This document shows, piece after piece, positions 34,741 to 47,390 of a DNA stretch of 64,000 nucleotides. The position numbers and the translations under genes were made by a program. The notes beneath the pieces are model-generated. The model did not search any database. It saw only the letters and a program-made list of their open reading frames with translations, and was not told the DNA's origin. Within the stretch, counting starts at the first letter, position 1, and every line of letters starts with the position of its first letter. This DNA comes from Siphonodentalium dalli (taxonomy: Eukaryota > Mollusca > Scaphopoda > Gadilida > Siphonodentaliidae), in assembly GCA_032622095.1 (NCBI GenBank), contig CP136064.1, positions 143,981,954 through 144,045,953 of the forward strand, in the 5' to 3' direction.

Positions 34741-35010
34741 CTAGAAGGTGACCGACTTCGTCCGGGCTTTGACCTTGAATTGACCATTTTGAAGATCAAG
34801 GTCAGGTGGGGTCAAACACCAACACCCCAAAAATGGTGGAAATCGGCCCAGCGGATACCGCGAAATCGGCCCAGCGGATACCGAGATACCATATGCATCA
34901 AATTTCGTCCGTAAAAATCCGCCAGTTTAACCAGATTTGATTTGCACTCAAGTATATAAACGCGCCTCATATACACACGCTCATTAATTATCAAGTTTCA
35001 ACGTAAAGAT
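34741..35010 (-). mobile_element. Helitron 3' end, E family joined to H module
   Basis: Minus-strand 3' end with CTAG at 34741-34744 directly touching the K copy's 5' end. About 75 bp of E sequence ('gaccttgaattgaccatttt') switch at about 34815 to H module sequence. The same E-H-K order is seen complete at 55282-56158. Confidence 0.65.
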
Positions 35011-35078
35011 AAACAAGAAAACTGAGATGCATGCATCAGGTCGGCCGTGAACTATCTACCATATAATTGTTGTAGCTA

Positions 35079-35734
35079 TCGATTATACATTTTGGAACAC
35101 CTGTCTGTATGTATGTGTGTATGCATGTGTGTATGTGTTATAGACTCTAACACTGCTCGACTGATCCGAATCGGATTTGGTATTTAACGTGTCAACTTGA
35201 CCTCGCTCATAGGCATGTTTCTGGACCTTGACCGATCCGACTAACAAATTTGTGTGTAGGACTACTTCGATCCCGGGAGCAATATGGACGGGTCCAATTT
35301 CACGTGGGACCATGTTCTCGAACGTGCTGATGTAGGCATGTTTCTGGACTATTTGGACGGGTCAAATCTTGATCCCGACCTGACTTTGACATTCAAGAAG
35401 ATCAATTCAAGGTCAAATCTGGTAAAACGGAAGTATTTCAACGAAATATGATACCTACTGTTACTTTTGTTCCAGGAGTGTTTCGGGTGGGTCAAATTAT
35501 GACCCTGACCTGATCTTGACATTCAAAATTGTCAATTCAAGGTCAAATCGGGTAAAGCCGGGCGGATTTCGACGGGTATTTTTGTCGTGACTTTTGTCCG
35601 GGGAGTGTTTTGGACGGGTCAAATCGTGACCCGACATGACGTTCACCTTTAAAATGGTCAATTCAAGGTTAAATCGCGCAATTCTCCGAAAATCAGAGGG
35701 GAACATCCCGGACGAAGTAGGGTCCACCAGCTAC
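35079..35734 (+). mobile_element. Plus-strand Helitron, E family, diverged
   Basis: 5' A|TCGATTATACATTTTGGAAC, then (TGTA)n; 3' CCCGGACGAAGTAGGG, TCCACCAG, then CTAC in place of CTAG. The interior has four units with 'gtcaattcaaggtcaaatc' and 'acttttgtccggggagtgtt'. Terminal substitutions suggest an old copy. Confidence 0.65.
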
Positions 35735-37280
35735 TATTATATATTTCTAGATTTAGTTACAAACTAAATACCTGTATATTGTACAAAGAAATGTTTGACA
35801 AATATATCTGTATCAATATTACCATACGGGTCATTAAAATAGATACGACGAAACAAATTTTGAAGGGTGCATGGTATCAAGTAAATTTTTATATTTCAAA
35901 TGATGACAGGAATGCGGAAAGTTGAAGTACCTACGTAATACTGACTATCCGAATGAAGAGATATACATGTATATAAAAACCAAAATAGAAGATGACTGCT
36001 GGCGACAATGTTTTCCAAAAAAATTCAAAGCATTCGATAGCTCCCATCTAGTTGTCAGCCCGAAGATCAATATAAAGTGTGGTGACTATCAGATGAGGGA
36101 TATGACTGTACAGTTGCTAAACAATTCAGTCACGCAAAAGAGGATCAAACAGTAAGATACCAAATTGCTGCCTGTGGTAATGTTTTTTAACGAAATTCGG
36201 GAAAATTAGATTACTCTCACCCTGGTTATCCAGAAGATCATTGTGGAATCTGGTGACGATCGGACAAGGGGTGTCGTCTGTAGGATCAACCAAATTATTT
36301 AGCCATAAAAATAGTAAAATTCCAGATCACCGCTGGCAGTGATGTCTTCACAAGGACAGCTTGAGAACAAAACATGGCTCACATCTAGCGGTGACCCAAA
36401 CTATCCACGTGAGAAAAAGTTCTCCAATAAAAGCTGACTGCAGGGTGCGCCAATTGATTCAAATTCGAAATTTAACAGGGTGTACTGCTTGTGGCCATGT
36501 TTTCCCCGCATATTTGATAGACTTATGGACAAAACCACTGAATCCGTTGAATCAATATACATGTATACATGGATTAATTTATATGCATTGTTATACACAG
36601 TACTGGTATATAAAGGTACTGAAAATAACAATATTACTAGTATACACAAAATAAACCATATATCATGGCTATGGGTTCTAATATCCGAATATGACAGCTG
36701 ATAACTTGGTGTGAATTGAAGAGTGGTGGTGTCTCAAGCATATCTAACCCTCCACGTTAGAAACATGCCATTAAATGTCATAAGTATAATCTAGCTTGAG
36801 GACAGAAGTTATCCATAAAACCCCCCTTAATTCAACCAGGTCCTCGCGCGATGTATGGTCGATCACATGATGATCTAGGGGGGATTAGAATTGTTGTATA
36901 AAAACAGCACTGCATGTAAATATAAAATAAAATAGTGCTACATCTTATTACAGATTATTGCCATATATAATCAGTGACTATACAGACAGTCTGACAAAAT
37001 AAAGTTTCAGTGACACTCTATCCGAAGAGGGGAATAATTCCATCTGTTACAGTCAATGGAGCAATTATGAATCTGGAAAGGTGAAATTTCTAACTAATAC
37101 TAGATATCGACATGACGCGATAACATATAACGTAAATGCAATATGGCCGCTGGCGACCATTTTTTCCTATAAAATTAAAAAAATATTTGATAGCTCTCAT
37201 CTGATAGATCAATATCAAGATAAATATGAAGTTTAGTGATGATCGGATGAGTGAAGTGTGCTAAACGGTTTAGTAATGCT
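35735..37280. repeat. Degenerate repeats, no gene
   Basis: Weakly repeated blocks contain 'ctggcgacaatgttttcc' (about 36000) and 'ctggcgaccattttttcc' (about 37150), followed by 'gatagctcccatcta' and 'gatagctctcatctg'. These resemble M1's 'gccagtggccat' blocks. The frames at 35922-36155 and 36361-36701 come from such repeats and have no domain. Confidence 0.4.
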
Positions 37281-37595
37281 TAAAAAGACTTTTACCTTAA
37301 TATTTTTATGTTCACTTTATAAACTTCACTGAGTCATCTTTGTCATGTATTGAGTTTGATATCTTTTGTTAACAGTTTATAAATCATGTATGTCTCATGT
37401 TTGTTATTTTAATTTATGTGTTTATTATCATTAAATAAAGTTCCATTCCTTAAAAAGATTCTTACCTCAATGTTTTTATGTTCACTTTATAAACTCCACT
37501 GAGTCATCTTTGTCATGTATTGAATTTGATATCTTTTGTTAACAGTTTATAAATTATGTATGTCTCGTGTTCGTTATTATATTATATACACTTTA
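37281..37595. repeat. Recent direct duplication, 170-bp unit
   Basis: 37281-37450 and 37451-37595 share 'ttatgttcactttataaac', 'ctgagtcatctttgtcatg' and 'gatatcttttgttaacag' almost without change. AATAAA is present near 37433. Confidence 0.75.
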
Positions 37596-37599
37596 TAGT

Positions 37600-38275
37600 G
37601 TGTTTCAGAACGAAAACAAAATGAATAAAATCAACAAATTTGTAAATTTAAAAACAATTCAAACGTTGTTGTATTCCATGTCCCAGCCCGGACATATACA
37701 CCAAATTTCAATAATATTCATTGAGAAACAACGGACCAAACGCCATATAACACCCCGTATGCATCTTTTATTCCGAGTTGGCGTTTTATTCCGAGTTGGC
37801 ACTCGCCGATTGGGGCGAGTTAGCCCTGAGGCGAGTACGCCGATTCCGACACCTTTTCTATTTGCAGCAGGTTAAGTTTACGCGTAATTTAATTCACAAA
37901 GTTCCCCAATTGGTATCGTAAATAGAGCGACCTTATTTGACAGAGAATGCCTCTGTTATTGATTATAAAGTTGCTATACATTAAATACGACAATTCACAT
38001 GCTCGTTCAAGCGCAGTAGTCTATTTTCCCCATGTTAAAGGACATCCACAAATACTAAATAACGCTAACTTACTGCCGAATGTTTTACACGACAACTGTT
38101 AACATATTTGGGCTGAATTCATCTGACGCGGTATTATTCCTCAAAATAAACAACAAAACCATCGTTACTTGGAAATGTAGTTTGGGCTAACATTTACATA
38201 AATCCTCCATATCATTATTCCGACACACACGTCAGATGAAAAACTCACATGAAGTAACCGGCCAAATTGGCCGAA
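37600..38275. other. Unassigned, with short CGAGTTGGC repeats
   Basis: 37766-37850 repeats 'ttattccgagttggc' twice, then 'gccgattggggcgagttagc' and 'ggcgagtacgccgattccg'. A plus-strand frame at 37567-37875 covers this but is not credible as a gene. Confidence 0.35.
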
Positions 38276-39003
38276 ATTACCATCGGTGCCCGAGATATCG
38301 CCAAGACGTCTGAAACAGTCAAATGCATCGGCCAGTTAAGCGTTAACGTGATCTAACATTGTGACCTCTAACGACGTCATAGAAGTTACGCATTGTTTTT
38401 ATCCTGATGGAAGATAGTACCACTTCTTCTTGATAATTGAGGCAGATAACTAAAACGGATACATACGCATTATATATCGTTGGAAAGAGAAAAAACGAAA
38501 GATTCTCACAGTGTCATTATTATGACTGGCATGTTATTATTCGCGCTGTTTCGAATCGATTTGTATGCACCGAACTCAAATGAAAGTCCCGTAACACAGC
38601 GTAAAAACAGATTTGACCTCAGCACGTGAAAAGTTTACCTCGGATCTGAAAATCAATAGGCCTATGTCACCCACCGGTCGAAAATATCCCCACATACCAA
38701 GTTTCATCGAAATCGGGTCGGCCGTTTTCGAGTCCAAAACACTCCCTGGAAACAATTACCACTAAGTATCAAATTTCGTCAAAATCCGTCTGGCAGTTTA
38801 CCAACACCAACACCCCAAAAATGGTGGAAATTGGCCCAGCGGATACCGGGAAATCGGCCCAGTGGATACCGAGATACCCTATGTATCAAATTTCGTCCGT
38901 AAAAATCCGCCAGTTTTACCCGATTTGATTTCCACTAAAGTATATAAACGCGCCTCATATACACACGCTCGTTAATTATCAAGCTTCAACGTAAAGATAA
39001 ATT
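38276..39003 (-). mobile_element. Chimeric Helitron body, K plus E plus H modules
   Basis: K sequence runs to the shared phrase 'tttcatcgaaatcgggtcgg' (about 38702). It then switches at about 38732 inside that phrase into E-type sequence ('ccaaaacactccctggaaac') and at about 38800 into the H module. No termini are present. Confidence 0.55.
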
Positions 39004-39480
39004 AGCATTGTGTACTAAATTTTTACTAATTATTTTCTCGCCGTCAAAGTTGAACAATGTCGATGTTGTTGGCATTGACGGTTTGGGGCCACCGGTAGAT
39101 TCCATTTCGCAACAACGAAGTATTATTTCAGCTAAATGGATTCTTGGATGAGATTCCAGACCCGCGGGGTAAATGTAAACAGCTTGAGCCTATGCGTGGT
39201 GTGAATATACAAAAAATAAATCTATCGAAAATAGACCTAAGAATATTAGCTGTAACAAAATTTATATATCAGAAATTGTAATAAATGATATATTTTGGGA
39301 CAGATGCACGATATTTAATAGCCTGCAAATTGACAATATATATTGTAAATGTTATAATTTTGGGAAAAATACACGATGCGCAATTGCCTGCAAAACGCTT
39401 ACGTTCGTCGACGTATGAATATAGAGTTATCCTCCCTGCATCGCAGTGCTAAATCCGGCATGATAGCACTGCGGATCCCG
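39004..39480. other. Unassigned with a small 66-bp duplication
   Basis: 'tattttgggacagatgcacg' (39291) and 'aattttgggaaaaatacacg' (39357), each followed by a 'gcctgcaaa' element, form a diverged pair. No gene. Confidence 0.35.
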
Positions 39481-39489
39481 ATATAGTTT

Positions 39490-39608
39490 TGAAGGACAAG
39501 GTGACGCCGCACGGACAAACGGACGGGCCCATGTTCGTCCCCGGGTCGAATTACGTGTCCGTACCAAGTTTGGTCGAAATCGGTCCAGCCGTGTTCGAGT
39601 CCATCGCG

Positions 39609-39646
<38 letters not shown>

Positions 39647-39671
39647 TATTCCAAAATATATAATAGATAGA
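39490..39671 (-). mobile_element. Helitron 5' end with (CA)n
   Basis: Minus-strand 5' TCTATCTATTATATATTTTG, then (TG)17 or so (39609-39643), then the complement of 'gtttggtcgaaatcggtcca'. It abuts CTAG of the first array unit with no base between. Confidence 0.65.
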
Positions 39672-40890
39672 CTAGCAGGTTAGCCCGCCACTGGCGGCAA
39701 TCGTCAGAAACATGGCAATTTTTAAGTTTTAATTAATTTTTTTAATTAATTTTTTAAATTAATTTTTTTAATTAATTTTTTTAATTAATTTTTTTAATTA
39801 ATTTTTTTAATTAATTTTTTTAATTAATTTTTTTAATTAATTTTTTTTGTTTTTTAATGAGTTAATTGTGCCTTTTTAATTTTTCGTCTCATGGCTTTGT
39901 TCGAAAAAGCAATTGCAACAGCTTCCGAGACACGTATGCTGCACCTATGTGTACAATTTCGTCGAAATCAGCGAGTTTTACCCGATTTGACCTTGAATTG
40001 ATCAGTAGGCTTCAATATTCGACACGGCAATTGACTGCCGTGGGCCACGGACTGCCGTAACAGTTGATAACATGTTCACATTCGGCGGATCTGGCACTGC
40101 GGTCAGTCAAAAAATATAACGCGCACGCTATAACTCCGGTATCACTAACGTACGCGGCATTGGAAGGGTCAGGTTAACTTCCGCCTGGACCCACGTGGCG
40201 TGACGTAATTCACAACCACGTGTATTTACCTCGCGACCGCGACACACACAATGGCCCGATAATGGGCACACGTTCCCTGGCATTTCCCAGAAGATATTCA
40301 TGGGGAGGTCAAGTGACCAATTTTGAAATTTGCTGGTCGCATTCGTCTGTATGTCAGGAATTCTCGGCTAGATATTGTTACCAGCATGACATATTTAAAT
40401 TAATCCCGCCGTGTACCCCATCACCAACGGCAACGCGACATGTGCTGCGTTTTAAAAATAGGTCGATTGCAGTGGATTCGTACAGATGACGAAATATGAG
40501 TGCGACAGATAATATTGTTAGATCGAAAGCATTTGAATTAATACGTCGCAAAACTCGCCTTGATGTTGGCTAATAGATATTTGTCCCTGCTAGGTGTTGG
40601 GAATGTCGTCACACAACATGCGCATGTCTGCATACAGTCTTACACGCACACGCCGAGACCCAGACGTAAGAATGACATCAGGCATATACGCTCTTTATCA
40701 ACTACAATGCGATAGGAACGCTCTTTAACTATCAACGCGATTAACCCCCGCCGTGCCTTTGCGGTGATTTGGGAGTGGATAAAGGGTGCTCAGAGCTTCT
40801 CCAAAACGCGACCACGACGATTCCCGTGGGATTTTACCTTTAGATAGGAAGTTTGGCCCCGATCGATCAACCCGTTTTCGATTCTATGAA

Positions 40891-40921
<31 letters not shown>

Positions 40922-40944
40922 CGGAAGTCTCAAAATATATAGTA
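39672..40944 (-). mobile_element. Array unit 1, type A Helitron
   Basis: Minus-strand 3' end CCGCCAGTGGCGG, GCTAACCTG, CTAG (39672-39675). The plus-sense order is an AATTAATTTTTTT satellite (39725-39845), 'gtctcatggctttgttcgaa', E-like 'acccgatttgaccttgaatt', CpG-rich unique sequence, then the common 5' module ('gccgtgcctttgcggtgatt' to 'gattctatgaagtac'), (TA)n and ATATATTTTGAGAC. Nearly identical to units 2 and 15; the shared frames are non-coding. Confidence 0.7.
39725..39850. repeat. AATTAATTTTTTT satellite, 13-bp period
   Basis: About eight perfect copies of a 13-bp unit. Units 2 and 15 carry the same satellite with only two or three copies, so it is length-variable between otherwise near-identical elements. 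Confidence 0.85.
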
Positions 40945-42130
40945 CTAGCAGGTTAGCCCGCCACTGGCGGCAATCGTCAGAAACATGACAATTTTTAAGT
41001 TTTAATTAATTTTGTAAATTAATTTTTTTAATTAATTTTTTTTTTTTTCAATGAGTTAATTGTGCCTTTTTAATTTTTCGTCTCATGGCTTTGTTCGAAA
41101 ATGCAATTGCAACAGCTTCCGAGACACGTATGCTGCACCTAGGTGTACAATTTCGTCGAAATCAGCGAGTTTTACCCGATTTGACCTTGAATTGATCAGT
41201 AGGCTTCAATATTCGACACGGCAATTGATTGCCGTGGGCCACGGACTGCCGTAACAGTTGATAACATGTTCACATTCGGCGGATCGGGGACTGCGGTCAG
41301 TCAAAAAACATAACGCGCACGCTATAACTCCGGTATCACTAACGTACGCGGCATTGGAAGGGTCAGGTTAACTTCCGCCTGGACCCATGTGGCGTGACGT
41401 AATTCACAACCACGTGTATTTACCTCGCGACCGCGACACACACAATGGCCCGATAATGGGCACACGTTCCCTGGCATTTCCCAGAAGATATTCATGGGGA
41501 GGTAAAGTGACCAATTTAGAAATTTGCTGGTCGCATACGTCTGTATGTCTGAGGAATTCTCGGCTAGATATTGTTACCAACATGACATATTTAAATTAAT
41601 CCCGCCGTGTACCCCATCACCATCGGCAACGCGACATGTGCTGCGTTCTAAAAATAGGTCGATTGCAGTGGATTCGTACAGATGACGAAATATGAGTGCG
41701 ACAGATAATATTGTTTGATCGAAAGCATTTGAATTAATACGTCGCAAAACTCGCTTTGATGTTGGCTAATAGATATTTGTCCCTGCTAGGTGTTGGGAAT
41801 GTCGTCACACAACACGCTCATGTCTGCATACAGTCTTACACGCACACGCCGAGACACAGACGTAAGAATGACATCAGGCATATACGCTCTTTATCAACTA
41901 CAATGCGATAGGAACGCTCTTTAACTATCAACGCGATTAACCCCCGCCGTGCCTTTGCGGTGATTTGGGAGTGGATAAAGGGTGCTCAGAGCTTCTCCAA
42001 AACGTGACCACGACGATTCCCGTGGGATTTTACCTTTAGATAGGAAGTTTGGTCCCGATCGGTCAACCCGTTTTCGATTCTATGAAGTACATACATATAT
42101 ATATATACGGAAGTCTCAAAATATATAGTA
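40945..42130 (-). mobile_element. Array unit 2, type A Helitron
   Basis: Aligns with unit 1 over its whole length apart from the shorter satellite and scattered substitutions (for example 'gcggatcggggactgcgg' against 'gcggatctggcactgcgg'). CTAG at 40945-40948; the 5' end meets unit 3. Confidence 0.75.
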
Positions 42131-42938
42131 CTAGCAGGTTAGCCCGCCACCGGCGGCTTGTCCGAAACATGACATTTTTATATATATTTTTTTAATTTTT
42201 AGCTCCACGCATTTCAATAAGAGAAATTTGTACCCGGTAGCTCCACCAGTTTCCGAGATCTGGTCTGCGCATGAAAATTTGTACCCGGCGCAAGATACAT
42301 TCACATGCCAAATTTCAAGTCGATAGCTCCACCCGTTTCCGAGATCTCGTCTGCGCATGCGCTGCATGGGCGTCGCACGGGCTCGGCGACCCGATAAAAT
42401 TTGTACCCGGCGCAAGATACATTCACATAGCAAATTTCAAGTCGATAGCTCCACCCGTTTCCGAGATCTCGTCTGCGCATGCGCTGCACGGGCGTCGCAG
42501 GGCTCGGCGACCCGATAAAATTTGTACCCGGCGCAAGATACATTCACATAGCAAATTTCAAGTCGATAGCTCCACCCGTTTCCGAGATCTCGTCTGCGCA
42601 TGCGCTGCACGGGCGTAGCACGGGCTCGCCAATACGACAACGACCACCGCCTGGTCAAACTACACACACGTACCAAGTTTCGTCCCGATCGGTCGAGAAT
42701 CGTAGATTTGTATGAAGTACAACACACACACAAACATAAATATATAAGAGAGATATGTAAATTAGATAGATTGTATTAAAATATATAGGAGAGATATGTA
42801 AATGATCTACACACCATTACTGGTGTTTGTCAAAGTTTAGTGGGGTATATCAATACTCATTCACGATCATATCATTGAGGTCCGGAGGGTGTGGGCTATC
42901 TCTCGAATACAAGGAGTTCTCAAAATATATAGAAGAGA
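42131..42938 (-). mobile_element. Array unit 3, type B Helitron
   Basis: 3' end hairpin variant CCGCCGGTGGCGG. The body holds about three copies of the 121-bp B repeat (starts near 42290, 42412, 42533), then 'gtttcgtcccgatcggtcga', a 'gatatgtaaatgatctacac' segment and the 5' terminus. Frames here rotate with the 121-bp period and are not genes. Confidence 0.75.
42290..42640 (-). repeat. B minisatellite, 121-bp unit
   Basis: Each unit: 'caagatacattcacatagc', 'aaatttcaagtcgatagctc', 'cacccgtttccgagatctcg', TCTGCGCATGCGCTG, 'cgggcgtcgcacgggctcgg', 'cgacccgataaaatttgtac'. GC-rich and CpG-dense against an AT-rich background. Further tandem copies at 50440-50790 and 57546-57900; one or two copies elsewhere. 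Confidence 0.85.
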
Positions 42939-44047
42939 CTAGCAGGTTAGCCCGCCACTGAGGCATTCGTCCCATGGCTTTGTTTCAGAAACATGACATT
43001 TTTGAATATGAATTTAATGTTTTTTAAATTTAATATATTTTGTTTATGAATTGTTTTTTTATTGTTAATTTTTTTTAATTTTAAATTGTTTTAATTAAAT
43101 TGTAAATTGTTTTAATTATTTTTTTTGTTTCTGGCGGAAAAAATTACCCGTAGAAATCCCCCCTTCCTAGGAACGACAGACAACGCATTCTTTGTTTCGT
43201 GAAATCTCTCTACGATAACATTGCATTGAATTTAAAACAAACGCTTCCCGTCGGGAAATCTGTCTGCATAATATTTTGAGTCTGCCGTACCCGTCGTAAT
43301 GTCGTGAAATCTCTCTGCATAATAGATAACATTGCATTGAATCTGTTGTTGGCATTCAGGGCTTCGGGTCGTTGTTGTTGGCATCACGGCTCCCCGAAAA
43401 CTCTCACATTGCCGAAAACGTGTATTTAGTAATATCGTTGTTGTTGATATTTACGGCTTGGGGGCTATTTTCTTATTTAGCAAGTTTGAGCTCAATCGGT
43501 TCGAGTCATAAAGGACACACTCATATATATGACACTTCCCGTGGGTTTCAAGTTTGAGCTCAATCGGCATTCCCTGGAATTTCCCGTAGATTGGCAGATT
43601 CCAGTAGCTTTATAACGGTATATCTGGCTAGAAATCTGATGCTATATTCGTGATTATCTGGGATGATTTCGGTATATAACTATATACTGTAAAAACAAAG
43701 CGCGCCATCCGTGCTCGCAGGGTTGGTCAGAAACAAATGTTTTTTAAATTTAATGTATGTTCCGTATATCTCTCTGCAGATGCAAATAACGTTGAATCGC
43801 AAACAGACGCTCTTTATAGAGATGCGTCAAAAACAAACGCTCATTAAATAATCACTTGATTAACCCACGCCGTGCCTTTGCGGTGATTTGAGATTGGAGA
43901 ACGGGTGCTCTGAGCTTTTCTAAACCGCGACCACGGTCGTGTCGGTGGGATTTGACACTTACATAGGAAGTTTGAGCTCAATATGTACACGCGTTTTGGA
44001 TTCTATGAAGTACACACATACGGAAGTCTCAAAATATATAGTATAGA
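42939..44047 (-). mobile_element. Array unit 4, type C Helitron
   Basis: 3' end 'gttagcccgccactgaggc', an AT-rich tract with 'ttttaattaaattgtaaatt', then 'gaaatctctctacgataaca', 'aagtttgagctcaatcgg', 'cggtatatctggctagaaat' and the common 5' module. CTAG at 42939-42942. Confidence 0.7.
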
Positions 44048-45236
44048 CTAGCAGGTTAGCCCGCCACTGGCGGCATTCGTCCCATGGCTTTGGTCGATCC
44101 ATTAATTTTAGTTTTTCAATGTAACCCCGGCTACTCAAAAACCAAATTTCAAGTCGATAGCTCCACCCGTTTCCGAGATCTGGTCTGCGCTTGCGCGAAT
44201 CTGGCGTCGCACGGGCTCGGCGACCCGATAAAATTCGTATGCGGGGCAAGATACATTCACATACCAAATTTCAAGTCGATAGCTCCACCCGTTTCCGATA
44301 TCTCGTCTGCGCATGCGCTGCACGGGCGTCGCACGGGCTCGCCAATACGACAGCGACGACCACCTGGTCAAACTACACTCACGTACCAAGTTTCGTCCCG
44401 ATCGGTCGAGGTGTTGGTATCTGATGCAAAAGACGAAATTGTGAGTGTTGGTCAATAGTCCCCGCAGTGAACCTCATCGTCGCAAAGAGCGGACAGTCAA
44501 TTAACCCCGTTGTGAACCTCAATCACCAACGCGACGTAAACATGTGTTGCGTTCTAAAAATAGGAAAGCACTTTCTCTCTGCATAATTCTGCAGATGCTA
44601 ATAACGTTGCTCCCCGTAGGTAGCAATATCGTTGTTGTTGATATTTACGGCTTGGGGGCTATTTTCTTATTTAGCAAGTTTGAGCTCAATCGGTTAGAGT
44701 CTATAAAGGACACACTCATATATATGACACTTCCCGTAGGTAGCAAGTTTGAGCTCAATAGACATTCCCTGGATTTTCCCGTTGATTGGCAGATTCCAGT
44801 AGCGTTATAACGGTATATCTGGGGAGAAATCTGATGCTATATTCGTGATTATCTGGGATGATTTCGGTATATACCGAAGGTATATACTGTAAAAACAGAG
44901 CGCGCCACCCGTGCTCGCAGGGAATAAATTTCGAGCGATAACGTTTGCGTTCCCGTATAACTCTGCAGATGCGAATAACTTTGAATGGGAAAAAGATGCT
45001 CTTTATAGAGATGCGTCAAAAACAAACGCTCATTAAATAATCACTTGATTAACCCCCGCCGTGCCTTTGCGGTGATTTGAGATTGGAAAACGGGTGCTCT
45101 GAGCTTCTCTAAACCGCGACCACGTTCGTGTCGGTGGTATTTGACACTTACATAGGAAGTTTGAGCTCAATCTTTACACGCGTTTTGGATTCTATGAAGT
45201 ACACACATACGGAAGTCTCAAAATATATAGTATAGA
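44048..45236 (-). mobile_element. Array unit 5, B-C mosaic Helitron
   Basis: About two B repeats (44135-44340), 'gatcggtcgaggtgttggta', then the C body from 'cccgtaggtagcaatatcg' to the common 5' module. Same organisation as units 20 and 21. Confidence 0.7.
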
Positions 45237-46028
45237 CTAGCAGGTTAGCCCGCCACTGGCGGCATTCGTCCCATGGCTTTGTTTCAGAATCATGACATTT
45301 TTGAATATGAATTTAATGTTTTTTAAATTTAATATATTTTGTTTCTGAATTGTTTTTTTATTGTGAATTGTTTTTTAAGTTTAAATTGTTTTAATTAAAT
45401 TGTAAATATTTTAATTAATTTTTTTGTTTCTGGCGGAAAAATTTACCCGTAGAAATCCCCCCTTCCTAGGAACGACAGCCAACGCATTCTTTGTTTCGTG
45501 AAATCTCTCTACGATAACATTGCATTGAATTTAAAACAAACGCTTCCCGTCGGGAAATCTGTCTGCATAATATTTTGAGTCTGCCGTACCCGTCGTAATG
45601 TCGTGAAATCTCTCTGCATAATAGATATAACATTGCATTGAATCTGTTGTTGGCATTCAGGGCTTCGGGTCGTTGTTGTTGGCATCACGGCTCCCCGAAA
45701 ACTCTCACATTGCCGAAAACGTGTATTTAGTAATATCGTTGTTGTTGATATTTTTGATAGTTGGTTGATATGTCATACTCACGCTGGGTGGTATATATAT
45801 ATCCTTTATTTCCTCCGTTAACGAAGAGCTGTTACAATATATTTTAAATGTTTACACAATTGCAATGAACAAATGAACGAATACAAAAAAAAAGGAATAT
45901 GTAAGTAAACAAACATTAATGTGTGTGGTAGACAGATAAGCCAGCCACACACTGGACGAGGCAGCCATGCTCAAACAGCAATAGAGGTCGGTAAGCAGAC
46001 TGTTTGTCATGTATACAACAGGCCGTGC

Positions 46029-46038
46029 GTGCATACAG

Positions 46039-46070
<32 letters not shown>

Positions 46071-46190
46071 GCATAAACACACACATACCAACATACATAC
46101 TTTCATGCATACACACATACATTCATATATACATACGTACATACACACATACATACGTATATACATACATACATACATAAACACATGCAC
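46029..46190. repeat. (CATA)n microsatellite
   Basis: Imperfect CATA/ACAT tetranucleotide array within the LINE 3' region; the long Tyr/Met/Cys-Val frames across it are artefacts. Confidence 0.9.
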
Positions 46191-46647
46191 TCGGGGTATT
46201 GGCAGGCAATCCAGTAGGCAATCAGACATAAACAAGCATATAATCAGACGATGCATGGATATATATATAGAGAGAGAGACTTGCAAGAGAACATCATGCT
46301 CGCATGAAGCCTTCAGACGAGTCACTCAAAATTAAACAAAACTGTATAATGTACATATCTCAATTTGAAAGAGGGTGTTTTATTTTGATTCTCAGTAACT
46401 CTAACTTCGAAGAGAGGTATTTGCATGCATGTTGATTGGGAAGACCCTGTTAGCATACCAGCCAATGCCTCACTTGGAAGTTGTTATGGTAGTTTAGATG
46501 TTATTATTCCGTTTTCAGAGTTAGCGATGCTGACCCAGAGCATGTTGATATGTTTTACCGAATATGCCGAATAAGCAATAGCGTATGCGTTAAATAAAAT
46601 GTGACTCGGATAATTTTGTTGTATGAAGAGCACCAAATTGAGACCAG

Positions 46648-47390
46648 TTAAGGGCTGTCAAGCATGTTACTGCCAGTGTCTACGGCGATGTTGAGTTTGG
46701 TTGTGTAATGTGACCACAGCTCGTAGGATTTCCTCACAGCGAAAAGAGAAAACTCGTTTAAGTTGAATATTTTGCTCCTGATGTCATCGGATAGGATGGA
46801 GAGCAATACCATTACTTGGTCCTTCTGTGCGAGAGAATCAATGTGTAATAAACAGGGTATGCCAAAAATGTCAATTAGTGAGAACCACACTTGTATTCTC
46901 ACATCTGATGTCGTCGAGCAGTCCAGTAAGGCATGCTCAACAATATCATCATAATCCTTGCCACACAGTTTGCATTTTCCACATTCCGGTGAGGTAGATA
47001 GACTCAGTAGTTTTGCAACAAGCAAGAATTTATGTTTTTCGTGTGCATGCGATCTGCAAGACGCCCAAAGAACAGATTTTGTCAATATGTTATGATGTTG
47101 TGCGAAGGTTGATAGTGAATCAGAACTTCTCATGCGCTCATCGCATTCGCGCTTCTGTATTTTGTTGATTTGTAGTTTGATGATTGTTTTCCATTCGCAT
47201 TTGGATGGGAAATTACCATGTGTGGCGAAGTTATGGAGATATGAGCATAAATTATAGCGTTCGAGTATAGATATAATATTGTTGATAAATGAAGAGTCGT
47301 CGGTTGCCGTTTGTGAGAGGTGGTCGGCTAAACGTGATGTGAATATTTCTTGCGACGATTTTCCCTGCGGCATTCTGCAGAGGTTTCGAA
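46648..47390 (-). pseudogene. LINE C-terminal domain with CCHC motif
   Basis: A one-base shift after LSFF leads into NLCRMPQGKSSQEIFTSRL and a helical tail of 241 residues. Counting from its Met, C134-x2-C137-x9-H147-x4-C152 forms a zinc-knuckle-like cluster, with another Cys at 131. Such a C-terminal CCHC is typical of several LINE clades and is thought to help nucleic acid binding. The frame ends in a proper stop before 46648, so the 3' end of the ORF is preserved. Confidence 0.8.

Noticed and set aside
36361-37875. Frames near 97-102 residues as possible exons
   Set aside because: They cover M1-like repeats and the CGAGTTGGC repeats, with overlapping antisense frames and no domain.
44410-44445. 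Possible hammerhead ribozyme core (CTGATG near GACGAAA)
   Set aside because: The required CTGANGA and a stem II between it and GAAA are absent; the same applies to 53758-53785 (CCGATGAG without GAAA).
44660-44705. tRNA-like B box (GGTTCGAGTC in type C units) suggesting a SINE head
   Set aside because: No proper A box at the right spacing and no cloverleaf; the match is part of the recurring phrase.
45852-46325. 157-residue minus-strand frame rich in Tyr, Met, Cys and Val
   Set aside because: It runs over the (CATA)n microsatellite in the LINE 3' region.
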